Positions 44,443 to 54,816 are shown, counted from the stretch's first letter. The stretch: DNA of 64,000 nt from Alentia gelatinosa (GCA_950022655.1 OX465590.1:38267218-38331217); one strand, 5' to 3'. Translations and numbers: made by a program. The notes: generated by a model not told the origin, from the letters alone.

Positions 44443-44747
44443 TTTATCCTACCCCTAATATAAAATCCCATAGCCTTAACATTGAGTTTCCGTATGCCAT
44501 GCTGACTAGCATACAGAGTTTTATATGCCACTAGTGGCATACAGAATTGTTATCACATAATATTCCTAAATCGAGGAGACGGGTTAGGATAAAATCAAAA
44601 CCTGATTCGTTTTAATCTTGGCCATCGCATGCCACTCCTGGAGTTTTGGCTCTGGACTTCACTTGGCTTCGCCTCATGAAGTCACTATGCCAAACTCCAG
44701 TTGTGGCATACAGCGGCCAAGATTAAAACTCATCCAGTTTTACGATA
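44443..44747 (+). mobile_element. Family D modular foldback element, copy D4
   Basis: Same layout as D2 and D3: TTTATCCTACCCCTAATAT, dyad TATGCCACTAGTGGCATAC, GGGTTAGGATAAAATC, hairpin with GGCTTCGCC loop, end CAGTTTTACGATA. Confidence 0.85.
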
Positions 44748-45348
44748 GTATTGTCATTATATTGTATGTAATGTAGATTGTTTTATGTTTGCTGGAAGTG
44801 ATTGCTTAAGTAACCATGCAGAAAGTGGAGTAACGACTTATAATGAATATCCGATATAACACGAATAATGACTGATACTGTAAAAAGAACGTATCATTCA
44901 TCATATGACCTGCTGGACACATTAATGCTATTGAATATATCTGCGTATTCATATTCATATTTCACCTAGTATTGTGATATGCTATCCTAGGAACACCAAT
45001 GTTTGGTTAATGCAAGGAAGGACGCCAACTGTGAGCGATTGCATGATGCCTTATCTTTTTTCCTGAATAAAAAACCTCTCTGCCTGCCTGTTTCCATCCA
45101 CTGATCTGGCGTTGGTGGTTCCCAACTGCACATCGGTGGTGAATAGTTAGCCAGTGAAAAATGGCTTGAAGGTACAACATCCGGAATTTGTACTCAACAG
45201 GATTGCTAGTACAGTCAGATAAATATGTCCAGGCCAAGATAAAATCAAAAATATTTCTGTTTGGTACATATGAGTCCCCGTTCACCATCTCGTTTGGAGC
45301 GCCTCAGAATATTCATATTATATATATATATCGCACAGAGCATGTTTT
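44748..45348. other. Mostly unannotated; K fragment near 45095-45165
   Basis: A short K-like piece (GGTGGTTCCCAACTGCACAT, AGTTAGCCAGTGAAAAATGG). No gene supported. Confidence 0.35.
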
Positions 45349-46179
45349 ATCCTGGGCCCTGTTTTTCAGTCAAGACATAATCGCCCAACGATACCCTAAG
45401 ATGTCTCCACGATTGGAAGACAATTTGCAAGACACAAAATGGCGGGTGTGCTATAGACACGGTCTCAGTGCGGCGCGCTCGATCGCTGCTAAAAATGTCT
45501 CAAGTCTAGAACTGTCTCAGGCTCTATCAAAGCTCACTGTGTGTATATAGAGGATTTCCAGTGCTTCCCATATGACTTTAGAATTGAAATTTTAACACGA
45601 GTAAGGTATACATATAACCTATAATCGTACCAAATATGAGGAAAATCGGTCCCACCGTTCCGAAGTTATCGGCGTTTTAATTTCGTAATAGCAATCGTCT
45701 GCTCTGGTGGCCAGTCACCCTCCCACCTCCGGATACGCAGTCAATGTCAAGGTCGCTGCATAAATTAGCGGAGGTGTCGGAAAAAATACACTGGCCACCA
45801 GACCAGATGATTGCTATGACGAAATTAAAACGCCGATAACTTCGGAACGGTGGGACCGATTTTCCTCATATTCGGTACGATTATAGGTTATATGTATACC
45901 TTACTGGTGTTAAAATTTCATTACTTAATTCTTACGGGAAGTGAAGTTGCGCATTCTGTACGACATGTCCATAGATGTCTTAGGTCTAAGACACTTTGGA
46001 AGACATTTGGAACCACGTGACCCTAAAGATGTCTTATCTATAGTACACCTGGCTGCAGTCTAAGTGCTCTTGACGGACAATCGTTGGCCGATCCCCAAAG
46101 ATGTCTTATCTATAGTACACTGACAGCTGTAAGATATCTTACAAAGAGGATATCGTGACTGAAAAACAGGGCCCTGGAT
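45349..46179. mobile_element. TIR element U with a 115-bp inner inverted repeat
   Basis: 831 bp, ends ATCCTGGGCCCTGTTTTTCA then GTCA and the inverse GACTGAAAAACAGGGCCC then TGGAT. The interior has repeated AGATGTCTTATCTATAGTAC words (46025, 46098). A second inverted repeat lies inside: 45601-45715 and 45790-45904, near-identical arms with words GTACCAAATATGAGGAAAA and CCGTTCCGAAGTTATCGG, spacer 74 bp. No protein is encoded. Confidence 0.8.
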
Positions 46180-46370
46180 ACGCCAGGCGTGAAAGACGGC
46201 CAAGTCGTGCGCGTCTACATATGGAAACTACCTCGTAGACGCCCGAAACGTAGACGCGGATAAGAGGTGTATACAAATGAAAACAACTCTATATTCAGCC
46301 AATATGTGCGTTATCGCGATGGCGTATATATATGTAAAATTGTGGTTTTTGTGCAGTGTGGTAATGTGGT
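46180..46370 (+). mobile_element. Family V repeat, copy V2
   Basis: ATACGCCAGGCGTGAAAGAC, then CAATATGTGCGTTATCGCGA and TTGTGGTTTTTGTGCAGTG match V3 (51485-51629). It abuts element U. Confidence 0.5.
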
Positions 46371-47247
46371 ATGGTTTGGAATATCCTTAGTGAACCTGGG
46401 AGATGCAGGATCTACAACCTAGCTTAACCTAGAACACAAAACCAGACTCTGGCCACTTCAAGTACAATAGTTTTATTGAAACCTGTGTATCTTACAGTAG
46501 CTTAACACGGAATGTGTTAAGTTGCACAAGGGGAGAAGATCTGTTCTCTCCACCGCTGAAAGGTTTCCGGAGAAACCTTGCCGTCTCTAAGGCTCCAATT
46601 CTTCACTCAACAAAGAGGCCCTGCCAGTAACCTGTCAATCCGCTGTGGGCTCAGCCTATATATACTGACTGAGTAACCTAATTAGGGTGACCCCATTGTA
46701 TTTGCATACACGGGTTCGCCAGCCTTACCCCACAACAGGGATCGGCACTCGCGGCACCTAGCATTAACTTAACGTACCACTGTTCAACTACTTTGACCCC
46801 TACATCATTAACCATTCTTACTTTAAGCATCCTGATGAAAACTTGCAAAAGCACTATTATGGATATCTCGATGTAAACCTCCCCTCTAGATGTCAATAAA
46901 CCCCGCTATAAAAAACACAGATTATCTCTATTTTATTTCTTTTAGTAAGAAGACATCGTGTAACATGTACAATCCAATGTACAGTTTGTTGGGTGTTGAC
47001 GGTGGAGTGCTATGCCAGGAGCTATCCCACTGAGCTCCCACTGAACTGCCGACACACCATGGCAAGCGTTCCGACACACTCCGACAAGGAATGTCCCGTT
47101 AACAGGAGGCTGCATCAGACCTATGACCCTATTATATTTTAGAAATGAAAACACTTTCAATTCACTTTCAATGAAGAGAAGATGTATATTTACCGTCAAT
47201 ACGAATAATACTTTCAGACGGTCTATGTCTGCATCGAGTTGTCCCTA
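46371..47247. other. Stretch without a recognised gene; possible LTR-like start
   Basis: A segment at 46392 starts TGAACCTGGGAGATGCAGG, superficially like the solo LTR start at 19743, and AGTTTTATTGAAACC follows, but no matching end or target duplication was found. The rest is low-copy. Confidence 0.3.
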
Positions 47248-47904
47248 AAGCCCCGGTTCCATCGCCGACGAAAACGGTGTAGATTGTTTAAAGGGGGGCG
47301 TCCACCAACCACGACAAGGCTTCGACAATGGCTTTCCGACAAGGTCCACGACAGGTCTATGATTGGAGACCTTGTTGTAGCCTTGTCGTGGTTAGTGGAC
47401 CCCAGTTCCCGACAAGATGCTACGACAAGGCCACAACAGGCTGCGACATGAAGCTTGTCAGGGGCCTGTCGGGGGCCTTCTGACAAGGCTACGACAATAT
47501 TGAACATGTTTTGATTTTTGCTACAACTGGATCTTTGTCATGGAGTGTTGTGGTTTCCTCAATATCACTGTTATAGTGTGTCGGAACCATGGGCGCCTTT
47601 TTTACGGCAACAAGCAACGTCTATGACACGCCCCGACACCGCTGTCCCGACACTGATCTTCTCACGACAAGGCTGCAACAAGGCTGCGATTGGAACTTTC
47701 ATGTCGGCACTTGTCGTAGCCTTGTCGTGGTTGGTGGACGCCCCCCATTAGTTCTCATAATAGCCTATTTACATTTTGCATTAGCAGTGCTAAAGGTCTG
47801 TCGGTGGTTCCTGACTGTACTTATCGTTGATGCCAAATGGAAATGGGCTATTGAAAGAACTAAAAAATACTACACCATTTTCGTCGGCCAATGGAAGAGG
47901 GCCT
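47248..47904 (+). mobile_element. Family I MITE, copy I3, split by J1
   Basis: Left AAGCCCCGGTTCCATCGCCG then ACGAAAACGGTGTAGATTG; right GGCCAATGGAAGAGGGCCT. Joining across J1 gives GATTGTTTA / TAGTTCTC, as in the intact I2. Confidence 0.8.
47291..47748. mobile_element. Family J TIR element, copy J1, nested in I3
   Basis: 458 bp: AAGGGGGGCGTCCACCAACC then ACGACAAGG, inverse GTGGTTGGTGGACGCCCCCC then AT, TA on both flanks. The interior is dense in CTACGACAAGG/CCTTGTCGTAG words in both orientations. Confidence 0.85.
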
Positions 47905-48613
47905 CATGCCATTACTACCATAAAAGTAATAAAGAAGGCATAGAGTGACCCAGCGGCAGCCAATGATTGCATTCAGAGCAAACCACGACCTTCACCCTGA
48001 ACTCCTTCCATAGTGTCAATAGCGCCTTGGGATGGTTCTGCAGTCTATAGTTGACCTGAATTTCTTTGACCAAAACCACCCACATGTATAGGCTATTTCT
48101 GAAAACAGATCTCAGAGAGTTCAAGGGTCGGGAAGATATGGATCGGACAGATATACGATTTCGACGTAGTTAGTTGCCATCATATTTTATCTGATTACAG
48201 GGTAAAGTTTCTTGAAATAGTACACCTTCTCACTAATGCCAATAAAGATTGTTTATCAAACTTCCAAGTGTTTTGGTAATAATCAGTGGCTGGAAAGTGT
48301 CAAACAACGCATGAAGTATTCCATCTTCATTCACCTGAAGACAAAGTTGACTTTACTGGTGGTTTTTGACTGGGGATTGTTAAGCTAGGAACCCACTGAG
48401 CTCCCGACACACCACGGCAAGCCTTCCGACATACGCTGATTCTGTCAGTCGGGAAAGAAATCCGTTGGTGGTGCCACATTGCATAATCTAAGGAGAAAAG
48501 GTCGTTGGTCATTTCACAAGCTTGTTCGATTTTGCATCAGTAGTGCTGAAAGTCCGTGGGTGGTTCCTGATTATAGATCGGTGATGGGAAATCAGTTAAT
48601 GGAAACAGACTTA
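47905..48613. other. Mostly unannotated; dispersed repeat and I-like fragment
   Basis: 47.95-48.06 kb resembles 17.10-17.25 kb (GCAGCCAATGATTGCATTC). An I-like piece (GTGGGTGGTTCCTGATTATA) lies at 48555-48610, just left of J2. No gene supported. Confidence 0.4.
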
Positions 48614-49004
48614 AGGGTGGCGTCCACCAACCAGGATAAGGCTACGACAAACGCTGACAAGAAAGTTCCAATCGGCGCTTGTTGCAGCCTTGTCGTAAGA
48701 AGGGGGGCTTTACGACAGCATTGTAAGAGCACACTCCACCAAAATTTCCTATCAGGGACCACTGCGACACGCTCCTGACACGACATGACACTCTACGACA
48801 AGGGTCCAGTAGTGGGAAAAATTGCTTGACGTTGTCGTAGCCTTATCGGAAGGCTCCAATCGTGGCCTTGTCGTGGCCTTGTCAAAGACTCTTGTCGGTA
48901 ACTGAGGTCCACCAACCACAACAAGGCCTCCAATTGTAGGCCAATCGTGGACCTTGTCGGGAACCCATTGTTGTTTCATTGTCGTGGTTAGTGGACGCCC
49001 CCTT
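48614..49004. mobile_element. Family J TIR element, copy J2
   Basis: 391 bp: AGGGTGGCGTCCACCAACC, inverse CGTGGTTAGTGGACGCCCCC then TT, TA flanks. Same CTACGACAA/TTGTCGTAG interior as J1. Confidence 0.85.
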
Positions 49005-49338
49005 TATACACCCCAGTGTCAAAAATCGGTCAGTGACGACCTGAGCTTTCTTCAGATAGCGGCCCTTTTGCTGACAACCACCGATTATGCACACCGATAA
49101 GCTTTTAAATTGAACCACCGACTGACTTTTGTAAAGGGTGCATATAATCAGTATCATTTTCTACGGCAGTTGAAAAAGCCACATTACGTAGGAGGAACTC
49201 AATTAATCGGTACCGTTTTTGTCGGCCATTGGAAGCGACACTTCATGGAAAGAGGTGGCAAGGATCCTTCAAAACATGTGTGGCTCCTATAATCTTTCTT
49301 TCGTTTATTCACTCTCACTTAATTGCAGACATTGTATA

Positions 49339-49716
49339 CGCCATATAGCCTATGATCCATGGGCGCCGCCATGACGCCCCCCCCCCCCCCCCCCCCCGAG
49401 TAGGTGTTCTTCACTAATGGAGGTGAAAAAGTAGGTTTTCTTCACTAAAGGGGCTGGAAAAGAAGTGAGTGATAATTTTGAAATGTCACAACTTTAGCCT
49501 TGCTCACATATTTATATAAAGTGTTCCATATGGTAAATATCATGTCTTGGGTTTAATCATTATGTCATCCTGCTTTGGGATTGGTGTAGAGAGTCAAAGG
49601 AACCACAGTAAAATACTGAAAGGCAGTTAAATTTCGTAAGAACAAAGAGCCAAAATACAGGTTTGTCTCCCGACCACCTAGTGACTGCTTCGTGAACTAA
49701 CAATGGCTCTGTCCCC
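49339..49716 (+). mobile_element. Element Y, copy Y2
   Basis: 378 bp, TATA on both sides (49335-49338, 49717-49720). It starts CGCCATATAGCCTATGATCC and ends ACAATGGCTCTGTCCCC, with a C-run of about 20 at 49377-49397. The left copy of duplication 2 retains the unoccupied ATTGTATAGGAATGG. Confidence 0.85.
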
Positions 49717-50287
49717 TATAGGAATGGAATATGAACTAGGAGCAAATGGTATGTTCATCATTGATGAATGAGCATGCAATCATAAATGACTGACAATCAA
49801 AGGTTTGGGTGACATTCAGGTTACCTGAGGATCCAAACTTATCAAGGAGCAGTGGTGGGCCTTGAGCTATTACTGTTCTTAGTGATTGGTCATGGTCAGC
49901 TGAGCATGCCTTTAAGCCCCTGAGACACTGGCATTCTGATCCTTTCCCAATATCACAGTGATCAGCAGGCAGAAAGCAAAGGGTTAGTATTTTTTGCAGT
50001 TCACTAGAAGCCTATATGTTACCACTCTCACATCTACGCAACGTATATGGTGCGTATGAGGGTGCTCTAATAAAATAGGCATCGAGAGTTTCCTTCTCTC
50101 ACCCCCTTCCAGATAATGTCAGCCTTTAACAAAGGTGGGAGAAGGTTCACTCCAGCTAGGCCTCGTTCATTTATACTCCGCCTTTAACAAAGGTCCAGTG
50201 ACATTTGTAGTGAAGGTGAGTGTCGTAACTACTCCTTGCGTATGACCTGTTGATAATAAGCTGGTGACATCCACCCCCACAGAGTCT

Positions 50288-50505
50288 GGGGCCTGTTGAA
50301 TAATAGTCTCATATATGAAGACCCTTTCCTGTACCTGTACAAGGGTTATCGTTTGACAATATTTTAGTTTGTTCATTAAGACAGTCATAACCGTCCATAA
50401 GGTCGTCCATAAGTGTTGAATAAAGTTGACCCACATTGTCCCTGGGTTTCCTTAGCGTCCAGAAAAGGGTCTTCATGTACGAGCCTAGATTATTAAACAG
50501 GCCCC
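50288..50505. mobile_element. Family S TIR element, copy S1
   Basis: 218 bp: GGGGCCTGTTGAATAATAGT then CTCATATATGAAG, inverse GAGCCTAGATTATTAAACAG then GCCCC. The interior has CCATAAGGTCGTCCATAAGT. Intact reference for S2. Confidence 0.85.
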
Positions 50506-50647
50506 TGCTGAACTGTGCATCTCTTCAGTCTATAGATCCTCGTTAATTCGTGCAAAATGAATACTTAAGCATAGCCCTCCATTTTATGAAGGCGAAAAAT
50601 GTATATTTTGATATATTTATATACATATATAAATACATCGACAGTCA

Positions 50648-50757
50648 ACAGTCAGGAACCACCAACAGACCTTTGGCACTTCTGACCAAATATGGATATG
50701 GGCTTTTAGGAGAACTAAAAAAAGAATCTACACCGTTTTCGTCGGCCAATGGAAGCA
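50648..50757 (+). repeat. Family I fragment, copy I4
   Basis: GTCAGGAACCACCAACAGAC through ACACCGTTTTCGTCGGCCAA then TGGAAG: the right half of family I. Confidence 0.7.
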
Positions 50758-50996
50758 TACCTAAAGGATGCCTATATATAAGCCTACCACATACGGAGTA
50801 CCGTGTATACTAGCTCTAGTAAGAAGCCTTGCAATTGCAAATGTAATTTGTAGCCCGCTAGAAGCTGCGTGTTTTAGATTCTACCGCTCTACCCCCAGAC
50901 ACTGTATCTACCGACTGTGGCGGCGAGCGGAAATGGACATCAGTTCAATCTGGTGGCATCCATTCACGAGTGTTCAGTACATCTAATCCACAATCA

Positions 50997-51714
50997 CCCC
51001 GGTGTGCTGCGAAAATTGGTTACCCTGCGAAAAACTTGTTTTATCGCCCACTCAATACTCGCATGCGTCTGCACACGTTCTTCCGTTCAGATATCACAGA
51101 CTATTAGCCGTACTATCATTTGAATGTGATTTTAATGTAAATGACTGAAAAAAATAATATTTCACCATGAGAATTACATGTCGTGAAATGTCGTAATGTG
51201 CCTTATTTCGGCAAATCTCTCACTCTCCACACTGAACGAAAACCATCATTTTACATATGAATGCGCCCGGCGTCTATAAGTAGGTATTTTGCATCTACAA
51301 GATCGTCTTAATCCCTGTGTGTATACACCTCATCTGTAGGCGTGTATATAAGCGTCCAGTGAACAGGGCTTCACTGAGAGCGGGCGGGGGGAGGTGGCAG
51401 GGGGTAGGGGGGAGGGCTTCCTACTGAGGACACCTGTACTTCTACCAACACAAAGGGGCGGGAGGGGGTATTTTCTCTCATATACGCCGGGTGTGAAATA
51501 CAGCCAAGACGCGTCTGTCGTATATAAGGCCTGGGCGTATATGTAATTGAAAACAAGTCAATATTCAGCCAATACATGCACTTCCGTGATGGCGTATATG
51601 TGAATAAAATGGTGGTTTTCGTGCAGTGCCAATCATTAACTTCATCACTGCGCATGCTCGTGGGCGATAAAACAAGTTTTTCGCAGGGTAACCGTTTTTC
51701 GCATTACACCGGCA
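50997..51714. mobile_element. Inverted-repeat element W enclosing V3
   Basis: Arms of about 65-70 bp: 50997-51066 (GGTTACCCTGCGAAAAACTT, GTTTTATCGCCCAC) and 51651-51714 (its inverse, GGGCGATAAAACAAGTTTTT, CGCAGGGTAACC). Between them are family V words (ATACGCCGGGTGTGAAATAC, GACGCGTCTGTCGTATATAA). Outer boundary not fixed. Confidence 0.6.
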
Positions 51715-52151
51715 CCCATCAGGATACACGGTGCTATTGGGAGACAGCGGCTGCGGCTATAGCGGTCCGAACTACAGAACTACTTCTTGCCTCAGTGCAT
51801 ATTCATTTTACCAACTTATCCTGCCCAGCATGGCAATCTCCGCAAGCTGCTTGGATTCGCAGTTGAATTCGGTTGAGGCACAGAAATGTCGTTATAGGGG
51901 CCGCTGGGGAATCACACTCTTTGCCCGTTCTCTGCTTGAGTAAATAACATGGGGTTAGATGCCGTCACAATCAGGAAGCTATTGAACGGAGCCCGCCTAA
52001 CGCGATTTGAGGAGTGCTCCTCACGAGCTCGCATCTGCTCGTTCGGCGGCGGCCATTTCGCGCGCAAATACACGCGGGGTGTGTACGACACCGGTTCACG
52101 TTACCAGAATCACCAAAAACAAGGCCCCACTTGGTCGTCGGGTGAGGTAGT
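51715..52151. other. GC-richer segment without a recognised gene
   Basis: Several overlapping frames of 60-105 codons. No domain or convincing splice pattern. Could be promoter-like or old element sequence. Confidence 0.3.
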
Positions 52152-52966
52152 TAACCCTTTCACAGCAGGAGGAGCCCATGCGCAATGTAACTACATACGA
52201 GAATTTAAAATCAGCTCAGAAACAGTGGGCATTGTCTCTGAACTGGCCTTGACTGAAAACTATTGAAGGTTGTTTAAAGCGACAAAGCACCCAACGGACC
52301 TCCCGGCAGGATTTGGTTGGCTACTAGCATCGGATAAGCCAAACCTCAGGCTACTGACACTGTTGCCTAATCAAAATGACAATCGATGTTACAGTATGGG
52401 ACGAAGATGTGATCCGTATGGGAACGCGAAAAAAATTTTCTTGGGAAATCGGTGAAATCGGCAAAAAAAATCGGGGGCCCGATTTTCCTATCGAAGGAAT
52501 TTTTTCCAACAAAATGACAATCGAAACAACCTCCAGCTCAACATATTGATGGTCATCCCAAGGTCTTTTTATGGGAGAACTATTTAAAAGAAAAAGGTGA
52601 GAAGGGAGCGGCCCAGGGCACTGGGGTGCCTGGAACCATGCCTAAGGCAAGTATACCCGAAGTGACAACTATTTGACTACATACCCACCTGCACCAAAAT
52701 TGACTACCATCAAATTACCTTATTCTGGACATTGACCTGTGTTGAACTTGACTCATGATCAGAATGAATATAATAACTGCTTGTGACTGCAAGGAGAATA
52801 TATGACAAGTCCAGTATTGTAATCATGTAAAACTTATTAATGCACCTGTTCTATTATTAAAACCAGTTGTAAAAGTGTACCCAGGAAACTGGAATCAGCA
52901 AACATACCGGCGTGTTGCCGAAGCTTTCTTCAGTATAATAAAGAATTTTAACAAATTCAAGCCGGG

Positions 52967-53055
52967 CGATGCCTTGAGGCATCAGCCAGGGCTGGCCGGG
53001 TGATGCCTCAAGGCATCAACCGGTGCTGGCCAGGTGATGCCTTGAGGCATCATTT
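52967..53055 (+). repeat. GATGCCTTGAGGCATC repeat x3
   Basis: Three palindromic GATGCCTTGAGGCATC-type words spaced 36 bp apart, separated by AGCCAGGGCTGGCCGGGT-type linkers. Confidence 0.9.
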
Positions 53056-53315
53056 TCAAAATATACATTTTTTTTTATAAAATTGAAAATAATGACTTAA
53101 TAAATTTGAAACTTTCGGAGAATGTAGAGATAAAATCATATTTGATTTTTCTAAGTGAAATGAAAAATAATAATAACAATCACGTGTCATGTCACGTGAT
53201 CCAAAAACCAAATTTTCACAATAGGCCTATGTACCCGGCCTCTAGCGGCATACATTGGCACTAGTACCCGGCTCGATGACTGTAGCCCTGCCACGGGTAC
53301 CCGGCGCGATAGGGT

Positions 53316-53530
53316 TAAGGCATTACTGCTGTATGGCCGGAGGATGCCTTAAGGCATTACCACCGTACGGCAGGAAGATGCCTTAAGGCACTACCACTGT
53401 ACGGCAGGAAGATGCCTTAAGGCACTACCACTGTACGGCAGGAAGATGCCTTAAGGCACTACCACTGTACGGCAGGAAGATGCCTTAAGGCACTACCACT
53501 GTACGGAAGGAAGATGCCTTAAGGCATCTT
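53316..53530 (+). repeat. 34-bp minisatellite (GATGCCTTAAGGCA), six units plus ends
   Basis: Units start at 53343, 53377, 53411, 53445, 53479 and 53513. Each is GATGCCTTAAGGCACTACCA followed by CTGTACGGCAGGAA. The dyad GATGCCTTAAGGCATC has a central TTAA. There are no distinct spacers, so it is not a CRISPR array. Confidence 0.95.
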
Positions 53531-53825
53531 TTTGTGGGTTTTTTTCCAAATCATTTTTTTCAAAATATATAAGATATATACAGGTTATCAAAATCATTAA
53601 TGTATTTAAGGGGTTCAATATTATTAAGAAATTTGGAGAAATAAATTGAATAAATCATCAATTTGTGGAGAAAATGGCGAAAATCATGGCAAAACATGCC
53701 TGCCATTCACACGTTCACTATGTAGCGTCTTCCTGCCTCTGGTATAGGCGAACGTCGATGGTGGCGCTGCCTCTGCTTTCCCGCCCGTGTGAGGCGTGCG
53801 GCCGTTAAAGGGTTTAGAGGGTTCT

Positions 53826-54320
53826 CAATAAAGTCCAATTCCCATCTACCGATTTTGGAACAGCGACAAAGGAATGGTTCTTTGTCTCAAGCCCAATACA
53901 CATCTACTGATTCAGGATTGAACGATTAATTCCCAAATCGTATAGGAGTCAGTGAACTTCTTGCAGGCAAATTACGTAACCCGTGACCCTTGCTGGCCAC
54001 CAAAGGGCCATTTTCCAACATTCCTTTGTCGGTGACTGGATTTATCAACATGTTGATAAACTTTTGGCAACCGATTTGGGCACATCGAACCATAACTTGT
54101 CAGTGACGAAAGAACAGGGGAGGTGGGGTTGTTCACTAATCATTGGCTGACCCTTGACTTGCTGTCCTACATCGAACGACTTTGGCTGACTCTGTTGGGA
54201 TGCCTCGCCTGAGACAAATTACCATTCCTTTGTCACCGACATCAATGTTCCGAAATTGGTAGAAGTGTATTGGGATTTACATGGATGTACCTTTGTCGGC
54301 GACAAAGGCACAGTTCCTAA
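53826..54320. mobile_element. Stacked family A copies
   Basis: An outer A fragment (AAGTCCAATTCCCATCTACC, 53833) is interrupted by a near-complete inverse copy at 53889-54279 (AAGCCCAATACACATCTACT to GGTAGAAGTGTATTGGG) that carries the palindrome TTTATCAACATGTTGATAAA at 54041-54060. The outer copy resumes at ATGTACCTTTGTCGGCGACA. Confidence 0.65.
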
Positions 54321-54475
54321 AGTGGGATTCACACGGAGGGATTCCTGTACCTCACAGTATATTTGTCTGAGACAAATCCTGCTGAGATTCTGCACTTGAA
54401 CACAATCTCCTCATCTGAATTGCAAGGTTCCATTTCCCTGAGACAAGTTATTTTCCCTGCAATTGGTGGCGACGA
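54320..54475 (+). repeat. Family Q fragment, copy Q3
   Basis: AGTGGGATTCACACGGAGGG through TGTCTGAGACAAATCCTGCT. The left half only. Confidence 0.7.
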
Positions 54476-54530
54476 TTTCCGCTTGGTTGTCGGGTGAGGA
54501 AATTAGGAGGGTTTTTGATAAAGTCCAATT

Positions 54531-54780
54531 CCCATCTACCGATTTTGGAACATTGATATACCTTTGGCGGTGACAAAGGAACAACACTTTGTCTCAGGCA
54601 GTTGGCCTGAGTTGGCAGATATGAGGAAGCTAGGCAAGTGTCAGCCAACAATTAGTGAACCCCTCCTCCAATTCTTTTGTCGCCGACAAGTTGTCAGTCG
54701 ATGTTCCCAAATTGCTCGCCAGAAGATTATGAACATGTTGATAAATCCAGTCGGTGACAACGAAACATTGGAAATACCAC
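54531..54780 (+). mobile_element. Family A MITE, copy A9, 3'-truncated
   Basis: AAGTCCAATTCCCATCTACC through GAACATTGATATACCTTTGG to ACGAAACATTGGAAATACCA. The right terminus is missing. Confidence 0.7.
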
Positions 54781-54816
54781 CTGTTTGGCTTACTTAAGTT
54801 TTCCCCGCATTTCTAG

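Larger units (their letters stand above)
49018..50505 (+). repeat. Segmental duplication 2, right copy
   Basis: Partner of 42228-43152. It carries Y2 (49339-49716) and a further 340-bp segment (about 49728-50067) not present in the left copy, and an uninterrupted S1. Confidence 0.8.
52152..53817. mobile_element. Possible TTAA-type element BB2 with minisatellite arms
   Basis: TTAACCCTTTCACAGCAGG on the left and GGCCGTTAAAGGGTTTAG on the right resemble the ends of BB1 (29783-30140). It contains GATGCC arrays at 52967-53055 and 53316-53527. The long span and imperfect right flank (TTTA, not TTAA) keep this tentative. Confidence 0.35.

Noticed and set aside
46392..46950. Second solo LTR
   Set aside because: The start TGAACCTGG looks similar to the solo LTR, but I found no TG...CA end with a flanking direct repeat.
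53316..53530. CRISPR-like array
   Set aside because: Units repeat without distinct spacers and contain a palindrome; the context is eukaryotic. It is a minisatellite.
52152..53817. Confident piggyBac assignment
   Set aside because: Only short CCC/GGG-like ends beside TTAA-like sites; the right flank is TTTA and no transposase is seen. Kept as tentative only.
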